From positions 1 to 64,000 of the forward strand of contig JAHUUJ010000004.1 in the NCBI GenBank assembly GCA_019218365.1: a stretch of 64,000 bases of DNA. Direction: 5' to 3'. Positions 53,658-63,883 of this stretch are shown here, piece by piece; the stretch's first letter is position 1, and each line of letters opens with the position of its first letter. The notes below the pieces were generated by a model that did no database searches, had not been told where the DNA came from, and worked only from the letters and a program-made list of their open reading frames with translations. A program made the position numbers and the translations under genes. This DNA is from Actinomycetaceae bacterium TAE3-ERU4. GTDB taxonomy: Bacteria; Actinomycetota; Actinomycetes; Actinomycetales; Actinomycetaceae.

Positions 53658-55604
53658 TTAGTTCACGCTGGCAGATAAGCGCCCTAGGGCGGCCCGCGCA
53701 ATTTTTCCATCCTCGGTCCGCCAGAAGGGCGGCAAGGTAGCTAATAGGTATTTTCCATACCCTTTAGTCGCAACCCGTGAATCAAGAATGGCTACCATTC
53801 CTCGGTCTGAGGCAGTACGTATAAGCCTACCTGCACCCTGCGCAAAAAGTAAAGCAGCAGAGCTTAAAGAAACACTCATAAAGGCATTTTTGCGAGCTTT
53901 GGTTGCAGCCTCATTTCGAGCCTGAATTAGTGGGTCATCAGGACGCGGAAAAGGTATTTTGTCTATGACAACAAGCCGACAAGAGTGTCCTGGAACATCA
54001 ACCCCCTGCCAGAGAGACAGGGTCCCAACTAGACAGGAGTTCTCATCTTCGGCAAAAGATTTCACCAAGGTTGAGATGGAATCATCACCCTGAGCAAACA
54101 CCTTTAGCCCAGTATTTTCGCGCAAATACGCGGCCGCGCGCTCGCTTGCCTGATGGGAAGCGAACAGAGCTAACATCCCTCCATTCGATGCTTGCGCTAA
54201 TTCCGCAAGTTCTCGCAAAGACTGTTCACTCGGCCCTTGACGAGATGGCGGAGGAAGATGAGAAGCAACATATACGATTGCCTGTTTGGAATAATCGAAG
54301 GGAGATTCGACGTCGACCCCTTTCCAAGGCGTAGGACTAAAGGCCAATCCGCTCTCGTATGCAAACCCGTCAAATGTGCCGCCCATTTTAATTGTGGCTG
54401 AAGTTAATACTACCGCGTGTTCATTCCAAAGAGAATTAGCCATAGAACCACTTACTTCTAACGGACAAGCGTTTAGAAAACGATTGCCGTCCCGATCAAC
54501 CCGAATTGAACGAACCACGCTAGAGTCTTGGCAACGAGCAATTCCTAAAGCTTCCAACAGCTCATTTGCACTTCCTCGAGCAATCGCAATTTTTAGATTT
54601 GATTCATCTCGTGATTTTGCGTTAAGTTCACGTACGAGGGCGGATAATAGAGTCTCGGAAACTTGCAGTGAGGCCTCAAAATTTTCAGGTCCACTACCGC
54701 GAATCCATCCTGATTCCATCTGACGCATCGCATTCTCAAGAGCGCGTCCAGAAGATTCTAATTCTCCTGTTTCTAGGGAAGTACTACGGGCAATTATACG
54801 GGCGAGATGTTGCACCATTTTTCCGGATACTTCAACCGTAGATTGGCTTCGCACAGAGGCGGGAAGCTGATGAGCTTCATCTACTACCAAGAGGTCGTAT
54901 TCTGGCAAAACTTTATTTTTTCCCGCAGCTTGAATTCCTAAAATTGCGTGATTAGTTACAACCAAATCGGCTTCACGCACCTTTTCCCTGGCAATACGGG
55001 CAAAACAATCATCTGCGTAAGGACATTTTTCCCCGAGACATTCGCGTTTTGATAAAGAAACCTGACGCCAAACACGGTCTGGAACTCCGGGAATAAGATC
55101 ATCGCGGTCACCGGTAATAGTTTCCTCGGCCCATTGCCTGACCCGTTTTACTGCTTTAGCTAAATCAGAAGGTTCGTCTTCACGACCTGATTCCAACTCA
55201 TCGATTGTGTCGAAAAGAGTATCTGCCAGCTCACTTCCGCCATTTACTTTATATGGACATACATAGTTGTTCCATCCTTTAAGTAGGGCTAAACGAGGAG
55301 GAACAATACCTTCTTTAGAGATGGCGCGAGACACCGCGGGCGCATCTTTTTCCATAATTTGACGCTGTAGGGCAATTGTCGCTGTAGATACCACAGCATG
55401 TTTTTTCCCCTGTGCGCATTCAAGCATCAGGGGAGCTAAATATCCCAAAGATTTTCCCGTTCCGGTTCCTGCTTGTACCAGCAAATGTTCCTCTTTTTGG
55501 ATACATTCCCAAACTTCCGCAACCATTTCTTGCTGCCCGGAACGAGGCTGGCCGCCCATTGCGTTGACGGCTGTCTCAAGTATTTTTTGCGGGGTACTAC
55601 CCAT
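53658..55604 (-). CDS. dinG: DinG/XPD-type ATP-dependent DNA helicase
   Basis: Superfamily 2 helicase with an iron-sulfur cluster. 648 residues with VQAGTGTGKSLGYLAPL (Walker A), Fe-S cysteines (NYVCPYKV, CLGEKCPYADDC), VVDEAHQLP (Walker B), TSATI, and C-terminal GAGRLIRTASDRG. ATG 55604 overlaps the hflX stop by eight bases; a frame to 55643 lies deeper in hflX. Lacks an exonuclease domain. Probably unwinds DNA or RNA-DNA hybrids in repair. Confidence 0.9.
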   Translation of the reverse strand: MGSTPQKILETAVNAMGGQPRSGQQEMVAEVWECIQKEEHLLVQAGTGTGKSLGYLAPLMLECAQGKKHAVVSTATIALQRQIMEKDAPAVSRAISKEGIVPPRLALLKGWNNYVCPYKVNGGSELADTLFDTIDELESGREDEPSDLAKAVKRVRQWAEETITGDRDDLIPGVPDRVWRQVSLSKRECLGEKCPYADDCFARIAREKVREADLVVTNHAILGIQAAGKNKVLPEYDLLVVDEAHQLPASVRSQSTVEVSGKMVQHLARIIARSTSLETGELESSGRALENAMRQMESGWIRGSGPENFEASLQVSETLLSALVRELNAKSRDESNLKIAIARGSANELLEALGIARCQDSSVVRSIRVDRDGNRFLNACPLEVSGSMANSLWNEHAVVLTSATIKMGGTFDGFAYESGLAFSPTPWKGVDVESPFDYSKQAIVYVASHLPPPSRQGPSEQSLRELAELAQASNGGMLALFASHQASERAAAYLRENTGLKVFAQGDDSISTLVKSFAEDENSCLVGTLSLWQGVDVPGHSCRLVVIDKIPFPRPDDPLIQARNEAATKARKNAFMSVSLSSAALLFAQGAGRLIRTASDRGMVAILDSRVATKGYGKYLLATLPPFWRTEDGKIARAALGRLSASVN

Positions 55605-57084
55605 CTGCGGCTTCTTTAAGTTGGGCTGCCAGATGGGAATCAACGAGCGCCCTTACTCGGGTTCCTTCCAGGGTGTGCTCAATTTCTTGCACTTGCCCTG
55701 TTTCGTGTATTCGGGATATCAGATTTCCGTTTGAATAGGGGATTACTAAGTCTATCTCTTCACCTGGAGTCGGGAGTTGTCGGGCAATCATTTCCTGCAA
55801 CTGAGATATTCCCTGTCCGGTATGCGCGGAGACTACTACGGTATTTTCGTAACGTGATCGCAGTCGCGCCAGGGCTTCTGGGAGAGCTAAATCGGCCTTG
55901 TTTAAGACGATAATTTGCGGTATTTCCAGAGCACCTTCAATTTCTGCCAAAACCGTTCGTACAGCATCAATCTGTCCTTCAGGATCTGGGTGAGCTGCAT
56001 CAACTACGTGAAGTATTAAATCTGCCTCCCCGACTTCTTCAAGGGAGGAACGAAAGGCCTCAACCAATTCGTGCGGAAGGTTACGGACAAACCCTACGGT
56101 ATCGGTCAGGGTGTAGTCTCGTCCGCTATCGGTCTGTGCTTTCCTAACGGTTGGATCAAGCGTGGCAAAAAGAGCATTTTGTACCATTACCTTGGCATCG
56201 GTCAGACGGTTTATCAGTGATGACTTTCCGGCATTTGTATAACCGCAGATGGCAACCGACGGGACTGCGCCGCGACGACGATTGGCGCGCATGGTCTGCC
56301 GAGCTGGGGCCATAAGTTCAATTTCTTTACGCAACTTTGCCATACGGCTACGGATACGACGACGATCAAGTTCAATTTTGGTTTCACCGGGTCCACGCGA
56401 GCCGATTCCTGCTCCCCCGGCGACACGTCCACCTGCCTGTCGGGACATGGACTCACCCCAACCACGAAGACGAGGTAGTAAATATTCAAGTTGAGCAAGT
56501 TCAACCTGTGCCTTACCTTCACGTGATTTTGCGTGCTGGGCGAATATATCAAGAATTAAAGCGGTCCTATCAACGACCTTTACTTTTACGACATCTTCAA
56601 GCCCACGACGTTGAGAAGGCGCTAAATCCGAATCTACAATTACGGTGTCAGCTCCGGTGGATTTAACTATTTCAGCTAATTCATGGGCTTTACCCTTACC
56701 GAGATAGGTAGCTGGATCAGGATTAGCGCGGCGCTGGACGATTCCTTCAAGAACTTCTGAACCGGCGGTTTCCGCTAAAGCAGCTAGTTCCCTAAGGGAT
56801 ATTTCCGCATCTTCGGCAGTTCCAGTAGACCAGACACCTACTAGCACTACTCTTTCTAAGCGGATTTTTCTGTACTCGACCTCGGAAACATCTTCTAGTT
56901 CCGTAGAGTGGCTTGCTCCACGGCGTAAACGCGCTCTTTCTTCGCGTTCGAGCGCCCCTTCGTCGTATCGCTCATCTATTTCCCGCGTAGATTCAAGAGC
57001 AGTACCTAAACGGGCTAGTACACGGGCGGCAACGGCCTCTCCCTTTTGTAACTCGGTATTATCTTGCCCATTTGGTATTGTCAC
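55597..57084 (-). CDS. hflX: GTPase HflX
   Basis: Ribosome-associated GTPase that splits stalled 70S ribosomes. 495 residues with the N-terminal HflX domain (about 60-200, DTVIVDSDLAPSQRRGLEDV), the G1 loop GYTNAGKSSL, DTVGF (G3) and NKAD (G4). GTG 57084 has AAAGG eight bases upstream; a frame to TTG 57126 lacks a ribosome binding site. Directly upstream of dinG; divergent from the small methyltransferase. Confidence 0.93.
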   Translation of the reverse strand: MTIPNGQDNTELQKGEAVAARVLARLGTALESTREIDERYDEGALEREERARLRRGASHSTELEDVSEVEYRKIRLERVVLVGVWSTGTAEDAEISLRELAALAETAGSEVLEGIVQRRANPDPATYLGKGKAHELAEIVKSTGADTVIVDSDLAPSQRRGLEDVVKVKVVDRTALILDIFAQHAKSREGKAQVELAQLEYLLPRLRGWGESMSRQAGGRVAGGAGIGSRGPGETKIELDRRRIRSRMAKLRKEIELMAPARQTMRANRRRGAVPSVAICGYTNAGKSSLINRLTDAKVMVQNALFATLDPTVRKAQTDSGRDYTLTDTVGFVRNLPHELVEAFRSSLEEVGEADLILHVVDAAHPDPEGQIDAVRTVLAEIEGALEIPQIIVLNKADLALPEALARLRSRYENTVVVSAHTGQGISQLQEMIARQLPTPGEEIDLVIPYSNGNLISRIHETGQVQEIEHTLEGTRVRALVDSHLAAQLKEAADG

Positions 57085-57177
57085 GCATTTGCCTTTCGCG
57101 GTAGTTTTGCCTTTCGGCCTTTCCAATATTTTATCTCAATCCCCTAAAACACGAATAAAACGGTTAAAGTAATAGCG

Positions 57178-57783
57178 ATGAGTGAACACTATTTTTCTAA
57201 TGTTGAGCCTGCTACAGAACTAAACCTACAGGTTCGTCAAGTACAGATCCGCGGCCGGGAGTATCGGATATACACTGCCGATAGAGTTTTTTCCCATACC
57301 AGACTAGATTTAGCTACCTCAGTACTTTTGGATTATGCTCCAAAACCCATCGGTGATTGTCTTGACATCGGCTGTGGGTGGGGTCCAATCACGCTAGGTT
57401 TAGCGGCCGAGTCGAAAGGTAAAGTAACTGCCGTTGATGTAAATGATCGAGCTATCCAGCTTACTCGTCTAAATGCTCAAAATGCAGGATTTAGCAACGT
57501 GGTTGTCTCTCAAGCTGACCAGGCTTTAGAAGAGCTTACACCCGCTGGTCCCTGTTTTGACACAATTTGGTCAAACCCCCCGGTACGCGTAGGAAAAGAA
57601 CAAATGCGCCAAATTCTTTCTTCTTGGCTACGTCTTCTTCGGCCTAGCGGACGGGCATACCTCGTTATTGGTAATAACCTGGGGGCTAAGCCAACTATTA
57701 ATTGGCTTAACGAAAGTGGCTATAGAGCAGAAAAATTAAAGTCAAAGAAAGGATTTTCTCTCATTGAGGTAGCTAAACAGTAG
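57178..57783 (+). CDS. RsmC-like small methyltransferase
   Basis: 201-residue SAM-dependent methyltransferase of the MTS family (the C-terminal half of RsmC/RlmG). LDIGCGWGPITLGLA (SAM loop) and SNPPVRVGK (NPPF-type catalytic motif) are present. Such single-domain proteins occur next to dapF or the ribosomal operon in actinobacteria; the target, probably rRNA guanine N2, is inferred. Its end overlaps the dapF end by eleven bases. Confidence 0.85.
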   Translation: MSEHYFSNVEPATELNLQVRQVQIRGREYRIYTADRVFSHTRLDLATSVLLDYAPKPIGDCLDIGCGWGPITLGLAAESKGKVTAVDVNDRAIQLTRLNAQNAGFSNVVVSQADQALEELTPAGPCFDTIWSNPPVRVGKEQMRQILSSWLRLLRPSGRAYLVIGNNLGAKPTINWLNESGYRAEKLKSKKGFSLIEVAKQ

Positions 57784-58606
57784 GGAATACCTCGCCGATT
57801 AGTCTAGCTGGGCCGGTCATTGCTACGTCCGGTTTTCCCTCTTTTTCACGTACCCCGATGATTAGGGTTCCGCCGGGGAGATTAACCCGAACTGCTTCTT
57901 TATTATCGAGATTAGCGGCCACGGCTACAGCGCATGCACCAGTTCCGCAAGAAAGTGTTTCGCCCACTCCTCGTTCCAGAACCCTGGTTTTTATTCCTGA
58001 GCTTTCATAGGTAATTAGCTCTAGGTTTACGCCATCGGGAAGAGGGGGATTATAGGTCGGACTGGGACGTCCCGATTCCGCCAGATAGAGTTGAGCCGAG
58101 CTAAGTTCTTCCTCGCTTACCTCAACCACCAAATGTGGATTGGGCATCTGCACATAGATTCCCCTCCGAGTTCCCTTTACACCTGGAATATCAACTTTAT
58201 AGGAGTGCTTAGAGACCAAAGCCGCTCCCATCTCTACTCGGTAATGCTCTTGGTCTATACGCTGAATTTCGCGTATTCCCCCACGGGTTTCAATTTCCAT
58301 TTTCTGCCCCACGGGTAAATCAATTATTCCTTTGCTTACCAGCAGATGTGCCATGCAACGAATCGCATTACCGCACATCTGGGCTAGAGTCCCATCCGCA
58401 TTTCGGTAATCCATAAACCAAACATCATTTTGTTTGCGCGCCGCAATTACCAAACCGTCAGCCCCGAACCCAGCACGCCTGTCGCATAAGGTGGCAATTT
58501 CCTGTACCGAAAAGTCTCGTTGCCCGTCAAGTTCAGGGACATAAAATAAGAAATCATTTTTAGTTCCCTCTAATTTAAATAGCCGGGGTGAAGATTCCAG
58601 ATTCAT
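57773..58606 (-). CDS. dapF: Diaminopimelate epimerase
   Basis: Converts LL- to meso-diaminopimelate, in lysine or peptidoglycan synthesis. 277 residues with the catalytic cysteine C78 (MCGNAIRC) and the second cysteine in LSCGTGACAVA (about 206-216). ATG 58606 with AAGGA upstream fits better than ATG 58627, which overlaps miaA. Presence of dapF alongside a MurE lacking the DAP-type motif is compatible with lysine biosynthesis, with L-lysine used in the wall. Confidence 0.96.
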   Translation of the reverse strand: MNLESSPRLFKLEGTKNDFLFYVPELDGQRDFSVQEIATLCDRRAGFGADGLVIAARKQNDVWFMDYRNADGTLAQMCGNAIRCMAHLLVSKGIIDLPVGQKMEIETRGGIREIQRIDQEHYRVEMGAALVSKHSYKVDIPGVKGTRRGIYVQMPNPHLVVEVSEEELSSAQLYLAESGRPSPTYNPPLPDGVNLELITYESSGIKTRVLERGVGETLSCGTGACAVAVAANLDNKEAVRVNLPGGTLIIGVREKEGKPDVAMTGPARLIGEVFPTV

Positions 58607-58616
58607 CGATACTTCC

Positions 58617-59528
58617 TTATTTTTCATAGGAGAACTCTTCTTCTATTATCTGCCAAGCGCGAGAGGAAAAATCTTCGTTTCCCTCAATCCACTTGATTCG
58701 GGGATCTCTTCTGAACCACTTTATCTGTCGACGAGCTAGTTGCCGCGTAGCTAGGGCAACTGCCTCAATAGCTTCTTCCTCGGTAATTCGCCCTTCAATA
58801 TAGTCAATAGCTTGAGAATATCCCGTTGCACGCGAAGCAGTCTTACCTTCGCGAAGTCCTAAATCAAGCAAATGACGGGTTTCTTCCACCAGCCCTTTTG
58901 CAAACATCTGCCTGGTCCGCATCGCAATTCGTTCATCAAGCTGTATAGGATCCCACCGTAGACCAATCTGTAAAGTAGGAAGTAAGTAAGTATAGTCGGG
59001 CAAATTAGCGGAAAAAGGTTCTCCGGTAATCTCAATTACTTCTAGGGCCCGCACAATCCGCCTGCCATTAGCCGGTTCTATCCGCTGTGCTGCAAGAGAA
59101 TCTTTACGCGCAAGCTCAGCATGTAGACTAAAAGCACCCACGCTCTCTAAACGTTTTTCCAAGCGTTGTCTTACAGCCTCGTCGGTACCGGGAAAATCTA
59201 TCTTATCGAGTGCTGCACGCAGATAAAGTCCGGACCCACCTACATAAATAGGTATCTTTCCCACGGCACTAACCTGAGCTGCGTCCTGTCTAGCTGATTT
59301 TTGGTAAGCAGCAACGGAAGCCTCGTCCTTAATCTCCAAAACATCAATCTGATGATGCTTTATCCCCCGCCGTTCACTTACGGGCAGTTTCGCAGTTCCA
59401 ATGTCCATTCCCCGGTAAAGTTGCATGGCATCCGCCCCAATTATTTCAGCACCGGATATCTTCTGCGCAATTTCCAAAGAAAGATTAGTTTTCCCGCAAG
59501 CGGTAGGTCCAACAACAGCAATAATCAC
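58617..59528 (-). CDS. miaA: tRNA dimethylallyltransferase
   Basis: Adds a dimethylallyl group to A37 of UNN-reading tRNAs; works upstream of miaB. 303 residues with P-loop GPTACGKT (6-13), GADAMQLYRGMDIGTAKL, VGGSGLYLRA and RRQIKWFRRD. The order miaB-miaA-dapF-hflX is the common actinobacterial one, here interrupted by the YbjN and MFS genes. Confidence 0.97.
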   Translation of the reverse strand: MIIAVVGPTACGKTNLSLEIAQKISGAEIIGADAMQLYRGMDIGTAKLPVSERRGIKHHQIDVLEIKDEASVAAYQKSARQDAAQVSAVGKIPIYVGGSGLYLRAALDKIDFPGTDEAVRQRLEKRLESVGAFSLHAELARKDSLAAQRIEPANGRRIVRALEVIEITGEPFSANLPDYTYLLPTLQIGLRWDPIQLDERIAMRTRQMFAKGLVEETRHLLDLGLREGKTASRATGYSQAIDYIEGRITEEEAIEAVALATRQLARRQIKWFRRDPRIKWIEGNEDFSSRAWQIIEEEFSYEK

Positions 59529-59579
59529 ACCCCTAGTGTACAGACCTATCTTCCTCAGCTAAGGAGATAGAATAAAGAT

Positions 59580-60023
59580 ATGTCCCAGGAACTTAAAGAA
59601 GTTAGTATTGAACTACTAATGGCCTGCCTTAGTGCAGACACTATCCCGAATGTCAGCGATGGTGAAGGAAGCGTTCTGGCGGTAGCTTTCCCCGCAAATC
59701 TCGCGTTTACTCCCGATTCCTCAGGAAACATAGTAGTTTCTGGACGCTGGTACCGAACTCTTTGCGGAACTTACTCAGGGAAAGCAAAAATGGCTTGTGC
59801 TACCTTCAATGCTAATTCCGCAGGGCCATCTGCAATGACTAACACTTTAGATAACGGCCAAATACAGATTGTTGGAAGAAAGCTCATCTGGGCCCATCCA
59901 GGCTTAACTGATTTACAACTTCGTTCATCAGTTCACGATGCCATAAATCAATTTAAAGACTTAAGTAACTTCCTCGATGAAGAATTTCCCGATACCTGGC
60001 AACAGGAGAAAACCAATGACTAG
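59580..60023 (+). CDS. YbjN-domain protein, first of a pair
   Basis: 147-residue soluble protein of the YbjN/T3SS-chaperone-like fold. Family features are VVSGRWYRTLCG, AMTNTLDNGQIQIVG and LRSSVHDAINQFKDLSNFLDEEFP. Role is unknown; in actinobacteria these come in adjacent pairs near miaA/miaB. Divergent from miaA, followed by the second YbjN gene with an eight-base overlap. Confidence 0.77.
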   Translation: MSQELKEVSIELLMACLSADTIPNVSDGEGSVLAVAFPANLAFTPDSSGNIVVSGRWYRTLCGTYSGKAKMACATFNANSAGPSAMTNTLDNGQIQIVGRKLIWAHPGLTDLQLRSSVHDAINQFKDLSNFLDEEFPDTWQQEKTND

Positions 60024-60516
60024 TTTTAATCCAGAGAGTGAAAATCTTCCCACCGTCACATGCGAGCGGATTCAAGCACTTTTAGCTAGGTTCGATTATG
60101 CTACACAAATTGCCCCCGACGGGAGTGTACAGGGAAACTGGAACGGAATAAATATCGAAATACTTCCTACCGCGGATTGGCTTTCAACTGCAACTATCTG
60201 GAATCCAGATAAAGAAATAGAGGGATTTTCCACCCTTGATTTCAAGGTTCAACAAATGCTTCTCATAATGCTTTGTGAACAGTGGAACAGCCTACATGTT
60301 CAACCACGAGCTTACCCATATACTGGAGAATCCGTCCTCTCCCCTGCAGATACCTCAACATTGTCTTCTACCGGACTGACGATACGCGCGGATGTTAACC
60401 TTTCGATTCGCCGCGGGATGAGTGAAGAACAACTTGAATCAGCTCTAATGTTTTCCCTTGCGGCCTGTGTAAATGCCGCTGAAACTTTAGCAGAGCTAAT
60501 GCCCCCAATTTTTTAG
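60016..60516 (+). CDS. YbjN-domain protein, second of a pair
   Basis: 166-residue YbjN-like protein, shorter in the core region than its partner, with VTCERIQALLARFDY and MSEEQLESALMFSLAACVNAAETL. ATG 60016 has AGGAG five bases upstream and overlaps the first gene's end; a frame to 59977 lies in it. Convergent with the MFS gene by four bases. Function unknown. Confidence 0.75.
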   Translation: MTSFNPESENLPTVTCERIQALLARFDYATQIAPDGSVQGNWNGINIEILPTADWLSTATIWNPDKEIEGFSTLDFKVQQMLLIMLCEQWNSLHVQPRAYPYTGESVLSPADTSTLSSTGLTIRADVNLSIRRGMSEEQLESALMFSLAACVNAAETLAELMPPIF

Positions 60517-61787
60517 CGAGCAGACGCCGCCCATTTACGTTTACCGATATATCTAAAAACCAAAATCATTACAGCCCCGAAAATTAACATCAAAAGCTGG
60601 AAGCTTAGCGCAAACCGATAGTCTGCATAGACATATTTTCCGCTGGAATGGGAATGGTAATCCAAGAGATACCCGATAATCTGTATATTAACCACGGAAG
60701 CCGCAAATCCGCCCATATTAGCGAATGCGGAACCGGTGCCCAATAGTTCGTTACGAGTTGAAGTCCGTACAAAATCAAACCCGATATTGGAAACTGGAGC
60801 GGCAACCCCTAGCACTATGCACAATAAATATATTGCGGAAGAGCCCAGCGGATGAGGGCTTGCAAGAACCAAGGCCCAAGCAATAAACACAACCGCAATA
60901 GTGGCAAATATTAGGTAAAGACGACGATGCGGGAACCAAGCCACTAAAGCACCAATAATTAATCCCGCGGGAATCCCAGCCACAGTTGTAATAACCAGGG
61001 CTAAAGCAACCTGCCCGTTGTTAAGACCAAGACCTTGGCGCATAAACATCGATCCCCACATTAACGTAAAAACAGCCAGGGGGAACATTAAAGTGAAATG
61101 CGTAAAAAGACCCATCCAACTATAGGGATTTTGCGCCACTTCCGCTAAATCGGAACCCAGAGATGAGGTTTTTATATAGGGCTTACGCCGACGGGCTGGC
61201 TCGTCCCAAAGAGTAGCTAGCGTTAACATAGCCGCTGCCATACCAATTCCACCTAAAACGCTAAAAGCAACCTGCCATCCGGCATATCTAAAAAGAGCTA
61301 GAAAAGGTACCGCTGAAACAATTTGTCCCATCTGCCCGCCGATAGAAGTTATCTGCGTAAAAAGAGGGACTAAACGAGGAGGAAACCACGAGGCCACCAA
61401 ACGAAGAACCGAAACAAAAGCCGTCGCATCGCCCGCTCCCACCAGCACACGTGCCAAGTAGGCCCATCCGATAGTCGGAACAAAGGCCAGCATAATCTGC
61501 CCCGCCCCCAAAATTACCGCTCCGGTCGCCAGAACCCAACGTGGCCCAAACCTATCAATCGCAATTCCTACGGGAACCTGCGCCAAACCGTAAATACCAA
61601 GCTGGATGGTCGAAAATACAGCTAGCTGAGAAGCCGAAACCCCATAGCGATGCAGCGCATCCACGCTCACAACGCCAAAAGAAGTACGCCCCGTGGTAGC
61701 AATAATGTACACCCCGAGGCCTATAGCGTAGATGAGGAGCGCTTTCTTCGCTTTAGAATTCGCTTCCAGCCAGCTGAGAATTTTAAT
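60513..61787 (-). CDS. MFS transporter, probable AUU start
   Basis: Major-facilitator-type membrane protein, about 424 residues, around twelve membrane helices, with the loop IAIDRFGPRW (motif A-like) and LVGAGDATAFVS. Conventional start GTG 61712 has no ribosome binding site and removes half of membrane helix 1. The frame continues upstream to a TAA at 61793. ATT at 61787 has AGG six bases before it and would give MKILSWLEANSKAKKALL, a good basic N-terminus before helix 1. CTG 61769 is another choice. Substrate unknown. Overlaps the miaB transcription unit closely. Confidence 0.75.
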   Translation of the reverse strand: MKILSWLEANSKAKKALLIYAIGLGVYIIATTGRTSFGVVSVDALHRYGVSASQLAVFSTIQLGIYGLAQVPVGIAIDRFGPRWVLATGAVILGAGQIMLAFVPTIGWAYLARVLVGAGDATAFVSVLRLVASWFPPRLVPLFTQITSIGGQMGQIVSAVPFLALFRYAGWQVAFSVLGGIGMAAAMLTLATLWDEPARRRKPYIKTSSLGSDLAEVAQNPYSWMGLFTHFTLMFPLAVFTLMWGSMFMRQGLGLNNGQVALALVITTVAGIPAGLIIGALVAWFPHRRLYLIFATIAVVFIAWALVLASPHPLGSSAIYLLCIVLGVAAPVSNIGFDFVRTSTRNELLGTGSAFANMGGFAASVVNIQIIGYLLDYHSHSSGKYVYADYRFALSFQLLMLIFGAVMILVFRYIGKRKWAASAR

Positions 61788-61794
61788 TTCTTAC

Positions 61795-63312
61795 CTACTT
61801 CTTAAGAGGAATTTTAGGAATGCCCAAGCCAACAGAATTGGATTCCGCCCGCTTATCAGATTCCTTACGTACCTGCCAGGCATCACCAGCACGCGTCTTA
61901 CGATGGGAAAAAACGCCACCTTCAAGCGCGGAATCAGCTACTAGATGGTGCGGGGCACCGTAAGTTACCTGCGCAGTGAGCATATCACCAGGTCGGATAA
62001 ATTCCCTCCAACCTGTAGGAATCGCCACATGCACTAAACGGTTATCTGCAGCACGTCCAGATACCCTATCGGTGCTTCCGTCCTTTCGGCCTTCCCCTTC
62101 GGCCACTAGTACCTCTACAATCCGGCCTTCTTGTTTCTTGTTTTCCTCCATGGAAATACGTTCTTGCAACTTTAAAAGACGCTTGTAACGCTCGTGCTTA
62201 ACTTCTTCCGGAACTTGGTCTTCCCGGTCTGCCGCCGGCGTTCCAGGGCGCGGTGAATAGAGGAAAGTAAAAGCCGAGGAAAAACGTGATTCCTCAACTA
62301 CTTCTAAGGTTTGCTGGAAGTCTTCCTCAGTTTCGCCGGGAAAACCTACGATAATGTCTGTGGTAATTGCGGCATCTGGAATTTGCTCACGAACAGCTTC
62401 GAGGATTCCGGTGAATTTCTTCCGCCGATACGACCTACGCATCTGCCGTAAAATTGCGTCAGAGCCGGACTGTAACGGCATATGCAAACTCGGCATAACC
62501 GTTGGTGTCTGCGCCATTGCCTCGATTACGTCATTGGTAAACGCAGCCGGATGCGGAGAGGTAAAACGTACTCGTTCCAATCCTTCAATATTTCCTACTT
62601 CACGCAATAATTTTGCGAAAGCAGACCTATCACCAAAACCTACGCCGTAAGAATTAACGTTTTGCCCCAGCAAAGTAACTTCAATGGCGCCTTGATCAAC
62701 AAGAGCCTGAACTTCCGCAAGAACATCACCCGGACGACGATCACGCTCCTTACCGCGCAGATGAGGGACGATACAGAACGTACAGGTGTTATTACATCCG
62801 ACTGATATGGAAACCCAACCGGCATAGACACTCTCACGTTTTGTCGGCAGCGTGGAAGGGAAAGTTTTAAGAGATTCCTCTAGTTCCACGGCCGCTTTAT
62901 CATTATGCTCAGCACGGGCCAGAAGAACCGGCAAAACATCAATGTTATGTGTTCCAAAAATGGCGTCCACCCAGGGAGCACGCTCTAAAATTCGATGTCC
63001 CATCTGTTGGGCAAAACAACCGCCTACAGCAATTTGCATTCCGGGACGACGACGCTTAACAGAAGCTAACTGTCCTAGATTTCCATAAAGACGGGTGGCA
63101 GCGTTCTCTCGCACAGAACAGGTGTTTAGAACGACTACATCAGCGCCTTCGTCACCCGCCTCAGTAGCGCGGGCAGCAAGCTCTGGAACTTTAGAAACGT
63201 GAACCATCCCAGCCTGCTCTAAAAGACCTGCCATACGCTCAGAATCGTGAACGTTCATTTGGCAGCCGAGGGTGCGAATAGTATATGTACGTGGTTGCAT
63301 TTTGGTACTCAT
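61795..63312 (-). CDS. miaB: tRNA methylthiotransferase MiaB
   Basis: Radical-SAM enzyme adding a methylthio group to i6A37 of tRNAs. 505 residues: N-terminal UPF0004 domain with cluster cysteines in [17 protein letters not shown] and GCFAQQMG; radical [12 protein letters not shown]-terminal TRAM domain (about 385-460). Length is slightly above average because of a charged C-terminal tail. Confidence 0.96.
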   Translation of the reverse strand: MSTKMQPRTYTIRTLGCQMNVHDSERMAGLLEQAGMVHVSKVPELAARATEAGDEGADVVVLNTCSVRENAATRLYGNLGQLASVKRRRPGMQIAVGGCFAQQMGHRILERAPWVDAIFGTHNIDVLPVLLARAEHNDKAAVELEESLKTFPSTLPTKRESVYAGWVSISVGCNNTCTFCIVPHLRGKERDRRPGDVLAEVQALVDQGAIEVTLLGQNVNSYGVGFGDRSAFAKLLREVGNIEGLERVRFTSPHPAAFTNDVIEAMAQTPTVMPSLHMPLQSGSDAILRQMRRSYRRKKFTGILEAVREQIPDAAITTDIIVGFPGETEEDFQQTLEVVEESRFSSAFTFLYSPRPGTPAADREDQVPEEVKHERYKRLLKLQERISMEENKKQEGRIVEVLVAEGEGRKDGSTDRVSGRAADNRLVHVAIPTGWREFIRPGDMLTAQVTYGAPHHLVADSALEGGVFSHRKTRAGDAWQVRKESDKRAESNSVGLGIPKIPLKK

Positions 63313-63406
63313 CGCCGATAATAATAACCCTGTGTTGCAAAATTTTTCTGGTTTTAACGTATTTTCAACACTTTTTACGGGTGAAAAAAATAAATTCTCT
63401 TAACTT

Positions 63407-63883
63407 TTAGGAAAGGGTATCGCGCAATAATTCCATTGCCAAACGGCAAGCGGCCTCACGAATCTGTCCCCGAGTACCCGAAATTGAGTAAGAACGCGCG
63501 CTGCTTTGCCCGCCTTCACCAGCTACAGCGACAAAGAAAGTCCCCGCTGGAATATCACCTTCCGGTAGAGGGCCAGCCACTCCGGTAGTTGCAATTCCGA
63601 TATCAGCAGACAAAGATTGTCTTACTCCCGTTGCCATCTGTATAGCTGTTTGTTCATTATAGGGGCCGTATTCAGCTAAAAAATTAGCATCTACTCCCAA
63701 AATTGAAGATTTAATTTCCGTTTGATAGGCAACTACCGCTCCTTGATAAACTCTAGAAGCACCTGGAATATTCACAAAATTTGCGCTTAGCATTCCACCT
63801 GTCAAAGACTCAGCTACGGCAAATTTAAAACTACGTTTTTCTAACTCTGACAACAGGTAGGCGGCTAATTCACCATTTGTCAT
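63407..63883 (-). CDS. pncC: Stand-alone CinA C-terminal (NMN amidase) protein
   Basis: 158-residue enzyme of the CinA-C family, hydrolysing nicotinamide mononucleotide amide in NAD salvage. Catalytic motif AESLTGGML (about 24-32), GAVVAYQTEIKSSILGV, ATTGVAGP and PAGTFFVA. The N-terminal MoeA-like domain of full CinA is absent, as in many actinobacteria. Its start overlaps the preceding gene by 14 bases. In actinobacteria cinA is typically close to recA. Confidence 0.92.
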   Translation of the reverse strand: MTNGELAAYLLSELEKRSFKFAVAESLTGGMLSANFVNIPGASRVYQGAVVAYQTEIKSSILGVDANFLAEYGPYNEQTAIQMATGVRQSLSADIGIATTGVAGPLPEGDIPAGTFFVAVAGEGGQSSARSYSISGTRGQIREAACRLAMELLRDTLS

